This document shows positions 17,111 to 25,878 of a DNA stretch of 40,676 bases, in pieces. Within the stretch, counting starts at the first letter, position 1, and the number at the start of each line of letters is the position of its first letter. Origin of the DNA: JBHENW01 sp046261875 (GTDB lineage Bacteria > Acidobacteriota > Thermoanaerobaculia > UBA5066 > Gp7-AA6); contig JBHENW010000041.1 of assembly GCA_046261875.1 (NCBI GenBank), positions 1 to 40,676 on the forward strand. The letters run 5' to 3'. A program made the position numbers and the translations under genes. A model generated the notes under the pieces. That model searched no databases, was not told where the DNA came from, and saw nothing but the letters and a program-made list of their open reading frames with translations.

Positions 17111-18468
17111 ACACCCCTCCGTGTCAGGATCACGGGAAGCGTGCGCAGCAAGATGGACAGATCGAGCCCGAAAGACCAGTTGTTGAGATACGCGAGATCG
17201 TATCGCAGCTTGATCTCCGGCTCGGTCGAGTACTCGCCCGAGACCTGCGCGAGCCCGGTGAGCCCGGGACGTACCGAGTGGCGCAGGGAGTATCCCGGGA
17301 CTCTCTCGGTGAAACGGTCGGTGAACTCGGGGCGCTCCGGGCGCGGGCCGACCATGCTCATGTCTCCGACCAGCACGTTCCAGAGCTGCGGGATCTCGTC
17401 GATCCGCGCGGCGCGCAGGGCGCGGCCGATCGCCGTCATCCGCGGGTCGCCGGGGTGTGCGAGCACGGCGCCCGTCTCGATTTCGGCGCCGCGCCGCATC
17501 GTCCGCAGCTTCCAGAGCTCGAAGACGCGCCCGTCCTTTCCGACGCGCGCCTGGCGGTAGAACCCTCCGCCGACGGACGTCGTCGCGACGGCGAGGATCG
17601 CGAGCGCCAGCAGCGGGAGCGTCGCGATGAGCAGGACCGACGCGGCGAAGAGGTCGAACGCCCTCTTCAATCCGGCCGGGAAGCCTTCGAGCGGGCGCAC
17701 TCGGGCTTCGAGCAACGGCAGGTCGCCGACGATCCGGAAGCGTAGCCGGCCGATCATGGTCTCGAAGGGCGAGGGCCAGACGAGGAGGTCGGCGTTCCAG
17801 CCGTCGGGTATGCGCTCGGAAAGGCGGTCGCGCCAGGAAGAGCTCTCGGGTGTCAGGATCACTTCTTCGACTCCCTCGCGCTCCACGATCGACGCCAGGT
17901 CATCGACCGATCCCAGCCGCGGGAGGTCTCCGAGGCTCCGATCGCTGCCGAGCGCTCCGATCACGTCCACGCCCGTCCACGGATGCTTGCGGATCGTTTC
18001 CGCGATGAGAGAAACGGCCGGTCCATCCCCGACGATCACGGCCCGGCGCCGCGCCTGCGGGAAAAGTCGGTCGAGCAGGAACCGCCAGATCAGGAGGAAT
18101 ACGCCGTTCACGAGCAGGTAGAGCAGGAGCACGGAGCGGGGGAAGGAATAGGGGTTGGCGAGGAAGTAGATCGCGGCGAGCCCCATGAGCTGGAAGAAAA
18201 GGGCGGGGAGCAGCCGGCGCGGGAGGGGGTCCCGGAACCGCTCACGCGTCCCATAGAGCCCGAAAACCGACAGGGAGATCGCCTGGGCCGCCGTGACGAG
18301 GAGGATGTTGATGGGCGTGAACCGGACGTTTTCCAGCGGGAGGAGGGTCTGCGTCCCGGGGATCGAGACGCGGGTGCGGAGGAGGAAGGCGAGATAGAGC
18401 GCGAGCGCCGCGATGGCCAGGTCGCCGGCGACGGCGACCGCCCGAAAAAACGAGTGCGCGCCCCGCAC
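17107..18468 (-). CDS. Polyprenyl glycosylphosphotransferase (undecaprenyl-phosphate sugar-1-P transferase)
   Basis: The 453-residue protein starts polysaccharide synthesis by moving a sugar-1-phosphate onto undecaprenyl phosphate at the inner membrane. It has four N-terminal membrane segments, a CoA-binding-like domain (AVIVGDGPAVSLIAETI), a further membrane helix near residue 265-285, and the catalytic bacterial sugar transferase domain: ELWKLRTMRRGAE, RAARIDEIPQLWNVLVGDMS, MVGPRPERPEF and VRPGLTGLAQVSGEY. Length and domain order are those of the WbaP/exopolysaccharide class. The GTG start lies 3 bp after the preceding gene, and the end overlaps the GT2 gene. Confidence 0.93.
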   Translation of the reverse strand: MRGAHSFFRAVAVAGDLAIAALALYLAFLLRTRVSIPGTQTLLPLENVRFTPINILLVTAAQAISLSVFGLYGTRERFRDPLPRRLLPALFFQLMGLAAIYFLANPYSFPRSVLLLYLLVNGVFLLIWRFLLDRLFPQARRRAVIVGDGPAVSLIAETIRKHPWTGVDVIGALGSDRSLGDLPRLGSVDDLASIVEREGVEEVILTPESSSWRDRLSERIPDGWNADLLVWPSPFETMIGRLRFRIVGDLPLLEARVRPLEGFPAGLKRAFDLFAASVLLIATLPLLALAILAVATTSVGGGFYRQARVGKDGRVFELWKLRTMRRGAEIETGAVLAHPGDPRMTAIGRALRAARIDEIPQLWNVLVGDMSMVGPRPERPEFTDRFTERVPGYSLRHSVRPGLTGLAQVSGEYSTEPEIKLRYDLAYLNNWSFGLDLSILLRTLPVILTRRGV

Positions 18469-18471
18469 CGG

Positions 18472-19608
18472 CTAACGCGGCGTCCGGTTCCACGCGGGAC
18501 GGCTCATCCCGAAGAGCCCCGCGAGGACCCCGGCCGCGAGCACGACGTTCATGACGCAAAAATAATAGAGCTTGCCCCACGGGCCCGTGAGGCTTCGGGG
18601 CTCCAGCAGCACGAGGAGAAGCGCGACGATCGCGAGCGCGGCGAGGGCGAAGGGGGCGAGCCGCGCGCTCCCGACCGCCGCGAAGAGGCCGAGCAGCGCG
18701 AGCACCGGCGCCAGCCAGCGAGCGACTTTTCGGGAAAGGAACACGAACGTCAGCGCCGGGTGTCGCGATGCTTGGAAGAGCCAGCGTTCGCGGCGGAGAA
18801 CCTGGCCCGCGCCGATCCCCAGGCGGAACCGGCGCGCCCGTTCGGCCGACACGAGCGCCGGCGCCGTTTCCCGCGCGACGGCGTCACCGGCGAAGACCAC
18901 GCGCGATCCCTGCCGCGCGATCCGGGCCGGGATGAGGAAGTCGTCCATCGAAGTGTCCTCGGGGAGCGGCCCCACCTGCTCACGCCGCGCCGCGTAGATG
19001 GCGCCGTTTGCCCCGAGGCAGACCCCCAGTTTCCCCTCCGCTTCCTTCAGACGCGTCTCCCGGTCCCAGAAGAGGGTCTCGGCGGTCCGCGCGCCCCGAT
19101 CCGGGCTCTCGAGGACCAGCCGGCCGCACACTGCCCCGACCCGGCCATCCGTAAAGGGCGCGACGAGGCGCGCCACCGCGTCCTCCTCGAACTCGGTGTT
19201 CGCGTCGGTGAAGACGAGGACATCGGCGGCCGACCGCGCGACGAGGGCGTTCAGCACGGCCGCCTTCCCGCGGCGCTCCTCGAGCTCGATGATCCGGACG
19301 CGCTCTCCCCCGGTGGCCCGCGCGACCTCGGCGGTTCGGTCCCGGCACCCGTCGCAACCGATCGCGACGCCGGAGTTTCCGCCGTTTTTCTGCGCGAGGA
19401 GGTTCTCGATCCTCCGGCCGATGACCCCTTCTTCGTCGGCGGCCGCAACGAGCACCTCGACCGAAAGCGGCGGCGCCGGGGAGGAGATTGTCACCGGCTT
19501 CGCGGCGTAGCGGCGCGCCCTGCGCGCGATGACGGCCGGATAGACCAGGTACGACCACGCGAAAAGGGCCGCGGCCAGCACGAGGAGCGCGAGCGCCAGG
19601 GCCGTCAA
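18472..19608 (-). CDS. Membrane-bound family 2 glycosyltransferase
   Basis: The 378-residue protein has an N-terminal membrane segment (LALALLVLAAALFAWSYLVYP), a GT2 catalytic domain (VLVAAADEEGVIGRRIENLL, VLVFTDANTEFEEDAV, then EDTSMDDFLIPARIARQGSRV), and two or three C-terminal membrane segments. This is the layout of processive or membrane-linked glycosyltransferases similar to BcsA/HAS-type or Exo-type enzymes, but QxxRW is only approximated (VLRRERWLFQ). The start is TTG, overlapping the TGA of the preceding gene (TTGA). It belongs to the overlapping polysaccharide chain. Confidence 0.85.
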   Translation of the reverse strand: MTALALALLVLAAALFAWSYLVYPAVIARRARRYAAKPVTISSPAPPLSVEVLVAAADEEGVIGRRIENLLAQKNGGNSGVAIGCDGCRDRTAEVARATGGERVRIIELEERRGKAAVLNALVARSAADVLVFTDANTEFEEDAVARLVAPFTDGRVGAVCGRLVLESPDRGARTAETLFWDRETRLKEAEGKLGVCLGANGAIYAARREQVGPLPEDTSMDDFLIPARIARQGSRVVFAGDAVARETAPALVSAERARRFRLGIGAGQVLRRERWLFQASRHPALTFVFLSRKVARWLAPVLALLGLFAAVGSARLAPFALAALAIVALLLVLLEPRSLTGPWGKLYYFCVMNVVLAAGVLAGLFGMSRPAWNRTPR

Positions 19609-20798
19609 CGGGAGTCCCCGATGCGGCGCGCGAGCTCCTCGGCGAAGCGCTGGCCGATGGCGTCCCAGCCGTACTCCCGCTCGACGCGCGCACGCGCCGC
19701 AGCCGCCTGGCGCCGGGCGGTCTCCGGGCCGGAGAGGAGCTGCGCGACCGCCTCGGCGAAGCCGGCCGCGTCGTCGCGAACGAGAACCTCGTCCGGCGCG
19801 AAAGAAAGACCCTCGACGCCGACGCTCGTCGAGACCACGGGGACGCCGCAAGCCGCCGCCTCGAGGATCTTCAACCGGGTTCCGCCTCCCGAGAAGAGCG
19901 GCACGACGGCGACCGCAGCGCGCTGCCACGCCGGTCGCGTGTCTCCGCCCGCGCCGAGGAACACGAAATCCTCCAAGACGTCCCCCTCCTTCCGCAGCCG
20001 CTCTCCTCCCCGCCCCAGGACCTCGGCGCGCGCCGCCGGCCGCAGGCGGGTCACCAGGGGCCAGACCTCGCGGCGAAGCCACCGGATCCCCTCGACGTTG
20101 GGCGCCCAGGTCAGGTCCCCCACGAAAAAGACGACCTCCTCGCGGGGCGCAGCGGGCCGCGGCGCATACCGCGCGAGGTCCACTCCGTTGGGCACGACGA
20201 GCGCCGTCGCGCGGGGCTCGAGCGCGCGCAGGACCGCCGCGTCGATCTCCGAGACGCAGGAGAGCCCTTCGGCGGTTTCGAGGATCCGCTTCTCGAAGCG
20301 CTCGACGCGGGGAGCCTGGCTCCTCGCGAAGCGTCGCTGCGAGGGCGAAGAGGCGTTCTCGCCGAGGCGCCGCCAGATCCGCGAGTCCACGTTGTGGAAG
20401 TCGACCCACACCGGGGCTCCGGCCGCGCGGGCCGCCGGCGCCACGTGGTACGACTGCGCGACGACCCACGACGGCTTCTCGCGCGCGGCGGCGCGGGAGA
20501 GGCTCTGCTCGAGGGCCCGGGAGGCGTACAGCCGCGGCGAGTAGGCGCCGCCGGAGAGCGCGGCCGCCACGGCGGCGAGCCGGCGGAGCCCGCGGGGCGG
20601 CTGCGGGACGCGCTCCACCTCCACCCCGGGCGGATACTCCTCCGGCTCCTCCTTCAGGTGCGGCGCGACGAGGACGAAGCTCCGCACGCGGAACCGGCGA
20701 GCCAGAGCGACGAGGAGATGGTAGTTGCGGATGGCCAGCCCGTCGCGGGTCGGGTGGGTCGGGCGCGGGAGGACCGTGTAGAGCAGGGGCGAGGTCAC
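19605..20798 (-). CDS. Family 1/4 glycosyltransferase (GT-B fold)
   Basis: The 397-residue protein has a GT-B two-domain layout. The N-terminal acceptor domain has PTRDGLAIRNYHLLVALARR. The C-terminal donor domain has VVFFVGDLTWAPNVEGIRWL, LGAGGD and the nucleotide-sugar-binding motif FSGGGTRLKILEAAACGVPVVST. This pattern resembles PELOTA-like/GT4 enzymes with the N-V-E-G strand. The GTG start overlaps the stop of the preceding GT2 gene (GTGA), and its own stop overlaps the next TTG start. The acceptor and the sugar are unknown. Confidence 0.88.
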   Translation of the reverse strand: MTSPLLYTVLPRPTHPTRDGLAIRNYHLLVALARRFRVRSFVLVAPHLKEEPEEYPPGVEVERVPQPPRGLRRLAAVAAALSGGAYSPRLYASRALEQSLSRAAAREKPSWVVAQSYHVAPAARAAGAPVWVDFHNVDSRIWRRLGENASSPSQRRFARSQAPRVERFEKRILETAEGLSCVSEIDAAVLRALEPRATALVVPNGVDLARYAPRPAAPREEVVFFVGDLTWAPNVEGIRWLRREVWPLVTRLRPAARAEVLGRGGERLRKEGDVLEDFVFLGAGGDTRPAWQRAAVAVVPLFSGGGTRLKILEAAACGVPVVSTSVGVEGLSFAPDEVLVRDDAAGFAEAVAQLLSGPETARRQAAAARARVEREYGWDAIGQRFAEELARRIGDSR

Positions 20799-21720
20799 CG
20801 CGGCCCGCCAAGGCCGCGCAGCGTGGCGCGGTACCGCGCGCGACGGGCTCGTCCCCGCTCTCCCGCAGTGATCAGGGCCGCGGCGTATCTCCACAGCGCT
20901 CCGGCCCGGAGCGCGGCTCGCGCGAAAGCGGCCGCCGCGCGTCCGTGGTGCTTCTCGACGTACTTCGCGAGCGAGCCGTGGAGCCGGCCGAAGAGAGCCT
21001 CCCCGCCGAAGCGCCTCCCTCGTGAGTCACGGTGGCGTCCGGAACGAAGAGGACCTCGCGGCCCCGGGCCCGCCAGCGAGCCATGAGGTCCGTCTCTTCG
21101 GCGTACAGAAAGAACCGCTCGTCGAACCCGCCGGCTTCCTCGAAGTCCGACCGCCGGACGAGCAGCGCGGCGCCCATCAGGGCTTCCACGGCCCGCCGTC
21201 GCGCGTGGTCTTCCCGAGTCGCCGTGTGTCCGCGCAGCGCGCCGCGACCGCCGGAAAGAAACGCGAGGCCGGAGCTCTCGCAGAAGATCCTCCAGGGCGT
21301 CGGGAGCCGCTGGATGGAGGGCTGGAGGCTGCCATCCGGGTAGCGCAGCAACGGGCCGGCCGCGGCGGCTCGTGGCTCCTTCTCCAGCGCCTCGATGAGG
21401 GCGCCTACGGCCCCGTCGCCGACGTACGAATCGGAGTTGAGGAAGAGGACATAAGGACGGGAGGATTCGGCCGCCCCGCGGTTGCACGCGGCCCCGTAGC
21501 CGCGGTTTTGCGGTTCGGTGAGGACGCGCGCCGGGATTCTCTCGCCCGCCAGGCGGGCGGCGATGGCGTCTTTCGAATCGTTGTCCACGACGAGGATCTC
21601 CGCTGCCGGGGCCGTGCGGGCGAGGGCCCGCGCGGCGCGGAGCGTCTGCTCGGGCGTGCGGTAGTGGACGATGACCGCGGTCACGCGTTCCCCGTGCCCG
21701 CCCTGCGCTGTGAACCCCAC
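20795..21720 (-). pseudogene. Family 2 glycosyltransferase (rhamnosyltransferase-like), interrupted by a frameshift
   Basis: Two frames together give one normal-length GT2 of about 308 residues. The first has VTAVIVHYRTPEQTLRAARA, EILVVDNDSKD, GYGAACNRGA, LFLNSDSYV, GFDERFFLYAEETDL and VTHEGGAS. The frame then runs into nonsense to a stop at 20872. The expected C-terminal part (GEALFGRLHGSLAKYVEKHH ...) is in another frame and ends at 20795. The change is explained by one missing G in the run at 21001-21004. It may be an assembly error, in which case the gene is intact. The start is GTG at 21720 or, more likely by family alignment, GTG at 21684. It is the first gene of the polysaccharide chain. 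Confidence 0.8.
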
Positions 21721-21731
21721 CTCGTCGGGTC

Positions 21732-21737
21732 AGTATA
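21732..21737 (-). promoter_or_regulatory. -10-like TATACT before the glycosyltransferase chain
   Basis: On the minus strand TATACT ends 11 nt before the GTG at 21720, just downstream of the groEL terminator. No clear -35 box is seen because the upstream bases are the terminator stem. It may drive the five-gene polysaccharide chain. Confidence 0.35.
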
Positions 21738-21740
21738 GGA

Positions 21741-21776
21741 CCGAAAAAGAAAAGCCCCGGCTCGCGCCGGGGCTTT
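21741..21776 (-). terminator. Intrinsic terminator of groESL
   Basis: A 10-bp perfect stem (AAAGCCCCGG / CCGGGGCTTT, 21751-21760 and 21767-21776) encloses a 6-nt loop. It is followed on the minus strand by a T-rich tract (TTTTCTTTTTC). It starts 20 bp after the groEL stop and is the clearest Rho-independent terminator in the window. Confidence 0.92.
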
Positions 21777-21796
21777 CGAAGTCGAAACGTCTCGGA

Positions 21797-23440
<1,644 letters not shown>

Positions 23441-23461
23441 TTCTCTTGCTCCTTAAAGTTC

Positions 23462-23752
23462 TTACTTTTCGACGACGGCGAGCACTTCATCCTCGCGGAG
23501 GATCAGGTGCTCCTCATCGTCGATCTTGATCTCGGTGCCGGCGTACTTGCCGATGAGGATGCGGTCCCCCTTCTTCACGTCGAGCGGGAACTGCTTGCCT
23601 TCCTCGTTGACCTTGCCCTTGCCGACGGCCACGACCTCGGCGTGCATGGGCTTCTCCTTGGCCGTGTCGGGGATGATGATCCCGCCGCGGCGGGTCTCCC
23701 CCTCCTCCAGCCGCTTGACGAGGATCCGGTCGTAGAGCGGACGAATCTTCAT
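23462..23752 (-). CDS. groES: Co-chaperonin GroES (10 kDa)
   Basis: The 96-residue protein caps the GroEL cavity. Visible family motifs are MKIRPLYDRILVKRLEEGET, GGIIIPDTAKEKP, a GxGK-type loop (VGKGKVNEEG) and GDRILIGKYAGTEIKIDDEEHLIL. The ATG at 23752 was chosen over an open extension to 23803 because GroES proteins start here and AGGAGGAG lies 7 nt upstream. The strong ribosome binding site contrasts with the missing ones in many other genes of this window. It is the first gene of the heat-shock operon. Confidence 0.98.
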   Translation of the reverse strand: MKIRPLYDRILVKRLEEGETRRGGIIIPDTAKEKPMHAEVVAVGKGKVNEEGKQFPLDVKKGDRILIGKYAGTEIKIDDEEHLILREDEVLAVVEK

Positions 23753-23818
23753 GACGGTTACTCCTCCTGTTTTGGGTGCTGCTTGAGTCCCGACCGCTTT
23801 CACGGCGGGACCAGGTGG

Positions 23819-23824
23819 ATATTA
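23819..23824 (-). promoter_or_regulatory. Possible groES -10 box overlapping CIRCE
   Basis: On the minus strand TAATAT overlaps the downstream arm of the CIRCE element, 67 nt before the groES start. A -35 partner is weak (CTAGCA at 18 bp). Overlap of operator and promoter fits simple repression. Confidence 0.35.
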
Positions 23825-23848
23825 GCACTCCTCTGTGACGAGTGCTAG
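23822..23848. promoter_or_regulatory. CIRCE operator (HrcA binding site)
   Basis: TTAGCACTC-N9-GAGTGCTAG matches the CIRCE consensus TTAGCACTC-N9-GAGTGCTAA at 17 of 18 arm positions. It lies 70 bp upstream of groES. HrcA binds CIRCE and represses groESL; heat releases it. hrcA itself is not in this window. Confidence 0.97.
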
Positions 23849-23946
23849 TAACCCGCGCAAGAGCTATTCGTGTGGGAGTAAGCCCTTGAATTTGAGACAT
23901 TTACTGGATGCGCCGAAGAGCGGACCTTCTCCGTGTAGGCGCCCGC

Positions 23947-23975
23947 TTGTGATTCCGGAAACGTTCCCCTACTCT
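23947..23975 (+). promoter_or_regulatory. Sigma-70-like promoter of the matrixin gene
   Basis: TTGTGA (23947-23952) and TACTCT (23970-23975) are 17 bp apart, 16 nt before the ATG at 23992. GGAGGG directly follows the -10, so a transcript starting about 7 nt after the -10 would not contain the full Shine-Dalgarno-like sequence. Confidence 0.45.
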
Positions 23976-23991
23976 GGAGGGACCGGCACCA

Positions 23992-25878
23992 ATGACCGAG
24001 CTTTCCCCGAAAGGGTGGGGAGCAACGGACGCCGTTGCCGCGCGGCGTCCCTTCCTCGTCACCCTCCTGCTGCTTCTCTTCTGCGCACCCGACGCCCGGG
24101 GCACGACGATCTTCTCTCTCGCCGACGCGGACCTCCACGCCCGCTCGCCGGTCATTGTGGAAGGCACCGTCCTCGCCGTCGCCTCCCGCGAAAACGCGGG
24201 CGGCTTTCCGGAAACGGAGACGACGATCGCCGTGACGCGGACGTTCCGCGGCGGAAGGCGCGCGCGGCTGCGCGTGAGGGATCTCGGCGGACAGCTCGCC
24301 GACGGGCGCTGGCTGAAGATCTGGGGCCGGCCGGACTATGTCGTGGGACGGCGGGTCATCGTATTCGCCGTCCCGCATCCCGAGGGCGAGTTCCAGACCG
24401 CGGAGCTGACGCTCGGGAAGTTCGAGGCGTGGAAGGACGACGCCAGGCGTCTCTACCTCGCGCGCGATCTGGTGACCCGGCCCGCGGAAGGCTTGCGGTA
24501 TCTGCGCGCCGTCGGATCCGACGTGCCGGCCGAGGACCGCCTTCGCAACTACGCGGCGTTTCTCCGCTTCCTGGCCGCGCCCCGATCGGCGACGGCGCCC
24601 ATCGTCGCGCCGTCGCCGACTCGCCTCGAAGACCTCCGGCCGGTGACGGCCGGAGGCGTCGATGCGCTGCGCCCCGCATGGGCGGAGTGGAGCGGCAGCG
24701 TGCGTTACCGGTGGAACAACGGGGCCTCGGCCTCCTGGACTCTTTCTTCCACGCCCAACGCGATCACCGGCGGCGGATACGGGGAAGCCCGCGCGGCGAT
24801 CGCCGAGTGGACCTCGCATCCCTACTCGACGATCGGTTTCATAGACGGCGGAGTCGGGGGCTCCGGCACGAACTTCATCAACCTCGCCTCCACGAGCACC
24901 TGCGGCGCCTCCGGCCCGTTCTGCGGCGGGGGCGTGGCCGGCTGCGGCGGTCCGGGAGGGATCGGCGCGACCCATACCTGGCGCGGGGAAACCTACCGGA
25001 CGATCGGCTCGGGTCACATCGCGATCCGGCAGCTGACCGGACCGAACTGCCTTTCCTCGGGGACCTTCGCCGCGATCGTGACGCACGAGCTCGGGCACAC
25101 GCTCGGGCTCGGCCACTCCAACGAGGGGATCTCGCCGCACGACGTCTGCCGCGGCGACGAGGGGGCAGCGCAGATGCGGTCCACCGTGCAGTCGCGCGGC
25201 ACGAGCCTCGGCACCGACGACTCGGACGCGGCGCGGTGGGTTTACGGGGACGGGGAGGTCTCCTGCGCCTCCGCCTCGCCGACACCGACCGCGACGCGGA
25301 CGCAAACGGCGACGCCGACCGCCACGCGGACCTTCACGAGGACCGCGACTCCGACTCCCACGGCTACGAGAACCCTGACGCCGACCTTCACCGCGACCCC
25401 GACCCGGACGCCGTCCTTCACACCCTCACGGACACAGACGGCGACACCGACCTTCACTTCCTCGCGGACGCCGACGGTGACCCCCACCCGCCTGCCGGCG
25501 GTCTTCCTGAACTTCCATACCCTGGCCCCGTGCCGCCTCGTGGACACTCGCATTGCGGACGGGCCGTTCGGCGAGCCGCCGCTCTCCGCCGGAGCGACTC
25601 GCGTCTTCCCGTTGGCAGGACGGTGCGGGCTCCCCGCCTCCGCTCGCGCGATCGCCGTCAACGTGACCGTGACGGGGGCCACGCAGCCGGGCTTCCTCCG
25701 CCTCTACGCGGCGGACGAGAGCCCGCTTTCCACCTCGACGGTGAACTACCGCTCGGGCCTGACCCGTTCGAACAACGCCGTCATCCGGCTGGACAACTCG
25801 GGTTCCGTCGCCGCGTACTGCGGCCAGGGCGTTGGGACGGCCCACGTCCTGCTGGACGTGTTCGGCTACTTCGAGTAG
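23992..25878 (+). CDS. Secreted matrixin-type zinc metalloprotease with T/P linker and C-terminal surface domain
   Basis: The 628-residue protein has an N-terminal signal (hydrophobic LVTLLLLLF near residue 22-30), an N-terminal domain to about 190, then a matrixin catalytic domain. The zinc motif HELGHTLGLGH is at residues 365-375, followed by a Met-turn-like segment (QMRSTV) and the typical end DDSDAARWVYG. A Cys/Gly-rich loop (C304, C311, C318) lies before the active site and may hold a disulphide. Residues 430-499 are a Thr/Pro/Arg linker. The last 125 residues (APCRLVDTRIADGPFG ... HVLLDVFGYFE) form a domain seen repeatedly at the ends of exported acidobacterial and actinobacterial proteins. 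Its substrate is unknown. Its stop overlaps the convergent aminotransferase gene by 13 bp. Confidence 0.85.
   Translation: MTELSPKGWGATDAVAARRPFLVTLLLLLFCAPDARGTTIFSLADADLHARSPVIVEGTVLAVASRENAGGFPETETTIAVTRTFRGGRRARLRVRDLGGQLADGRWLKIWGRPDYVVGRRVIVFAVPHPEGEFQTAELTLGKFEAWKDDARRLYLARDLVTRPAEGLRYLRAVGSDVPAEDRLRNYAAFLRFLAAPRSATAPIVAPSPTRLEDLRPVTAGGVDALRPAWAEWSGSVRYRWNNGASASWTLSSTPNAITGGGYGEARAAIAEWTSHPYSTIGFIDGGVGGSGTNFINLASTSTCGASGPFCGGGVAGCGGPGGIGATHTWRGETYRTIGSGHIAIRQLTGPNCLSSGTFAAIVTHELGHTLGLGHSNEGISPHDVCRGDEGAAQMRSTVQSRGTSLGTDDSDAARWVYGDGEVSCASASPTPTATRTQTATPTATRTFTRTATPTPTATRTLTPTFTATPTRTPSFTPSRTQTATPTFTSSRTPTVTPTRLPAVFLNFHTLAPCRLVDTRIADGPFGEPPLSAGATRVFPLAGRCGLPASARAIAVNVTVTGATQPGFLRLYAADESPLSTSTVNYRSGLTRSNNAVIRLDNSGSVAAYCGQGVGTAHVLLDVFGYFE
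25279..25490 (+). repeat. Low-complexity Thr-Pro linker coding repeat
   Basis: Degenerate tandem units of ACG/ACC with CCG/CCC and CGG codons encode TPTATRT-like repeats within the matrixin gene. It is a flexible interdomain linker and a likely place for length variation. Confidence 0.75.

Noticed and set aside
23883..23890. CCCTTGAA resembling a heat-shock sigma-32 -35 box near groES
   Set aside because: It lies on the plus strand, pointing away from groES, and no CCCCAT-like -10 follows at 13-15 bp.
25290..25480. D-x-D-rich repeat like a calcium-binding (RTX-like) region in another frame
   Set aside because: It is the alternative reading of the Thr-Pro linker codons (ACG/CCG); the matrixin frame has a catalytic domain before it and a known type of domain after it.
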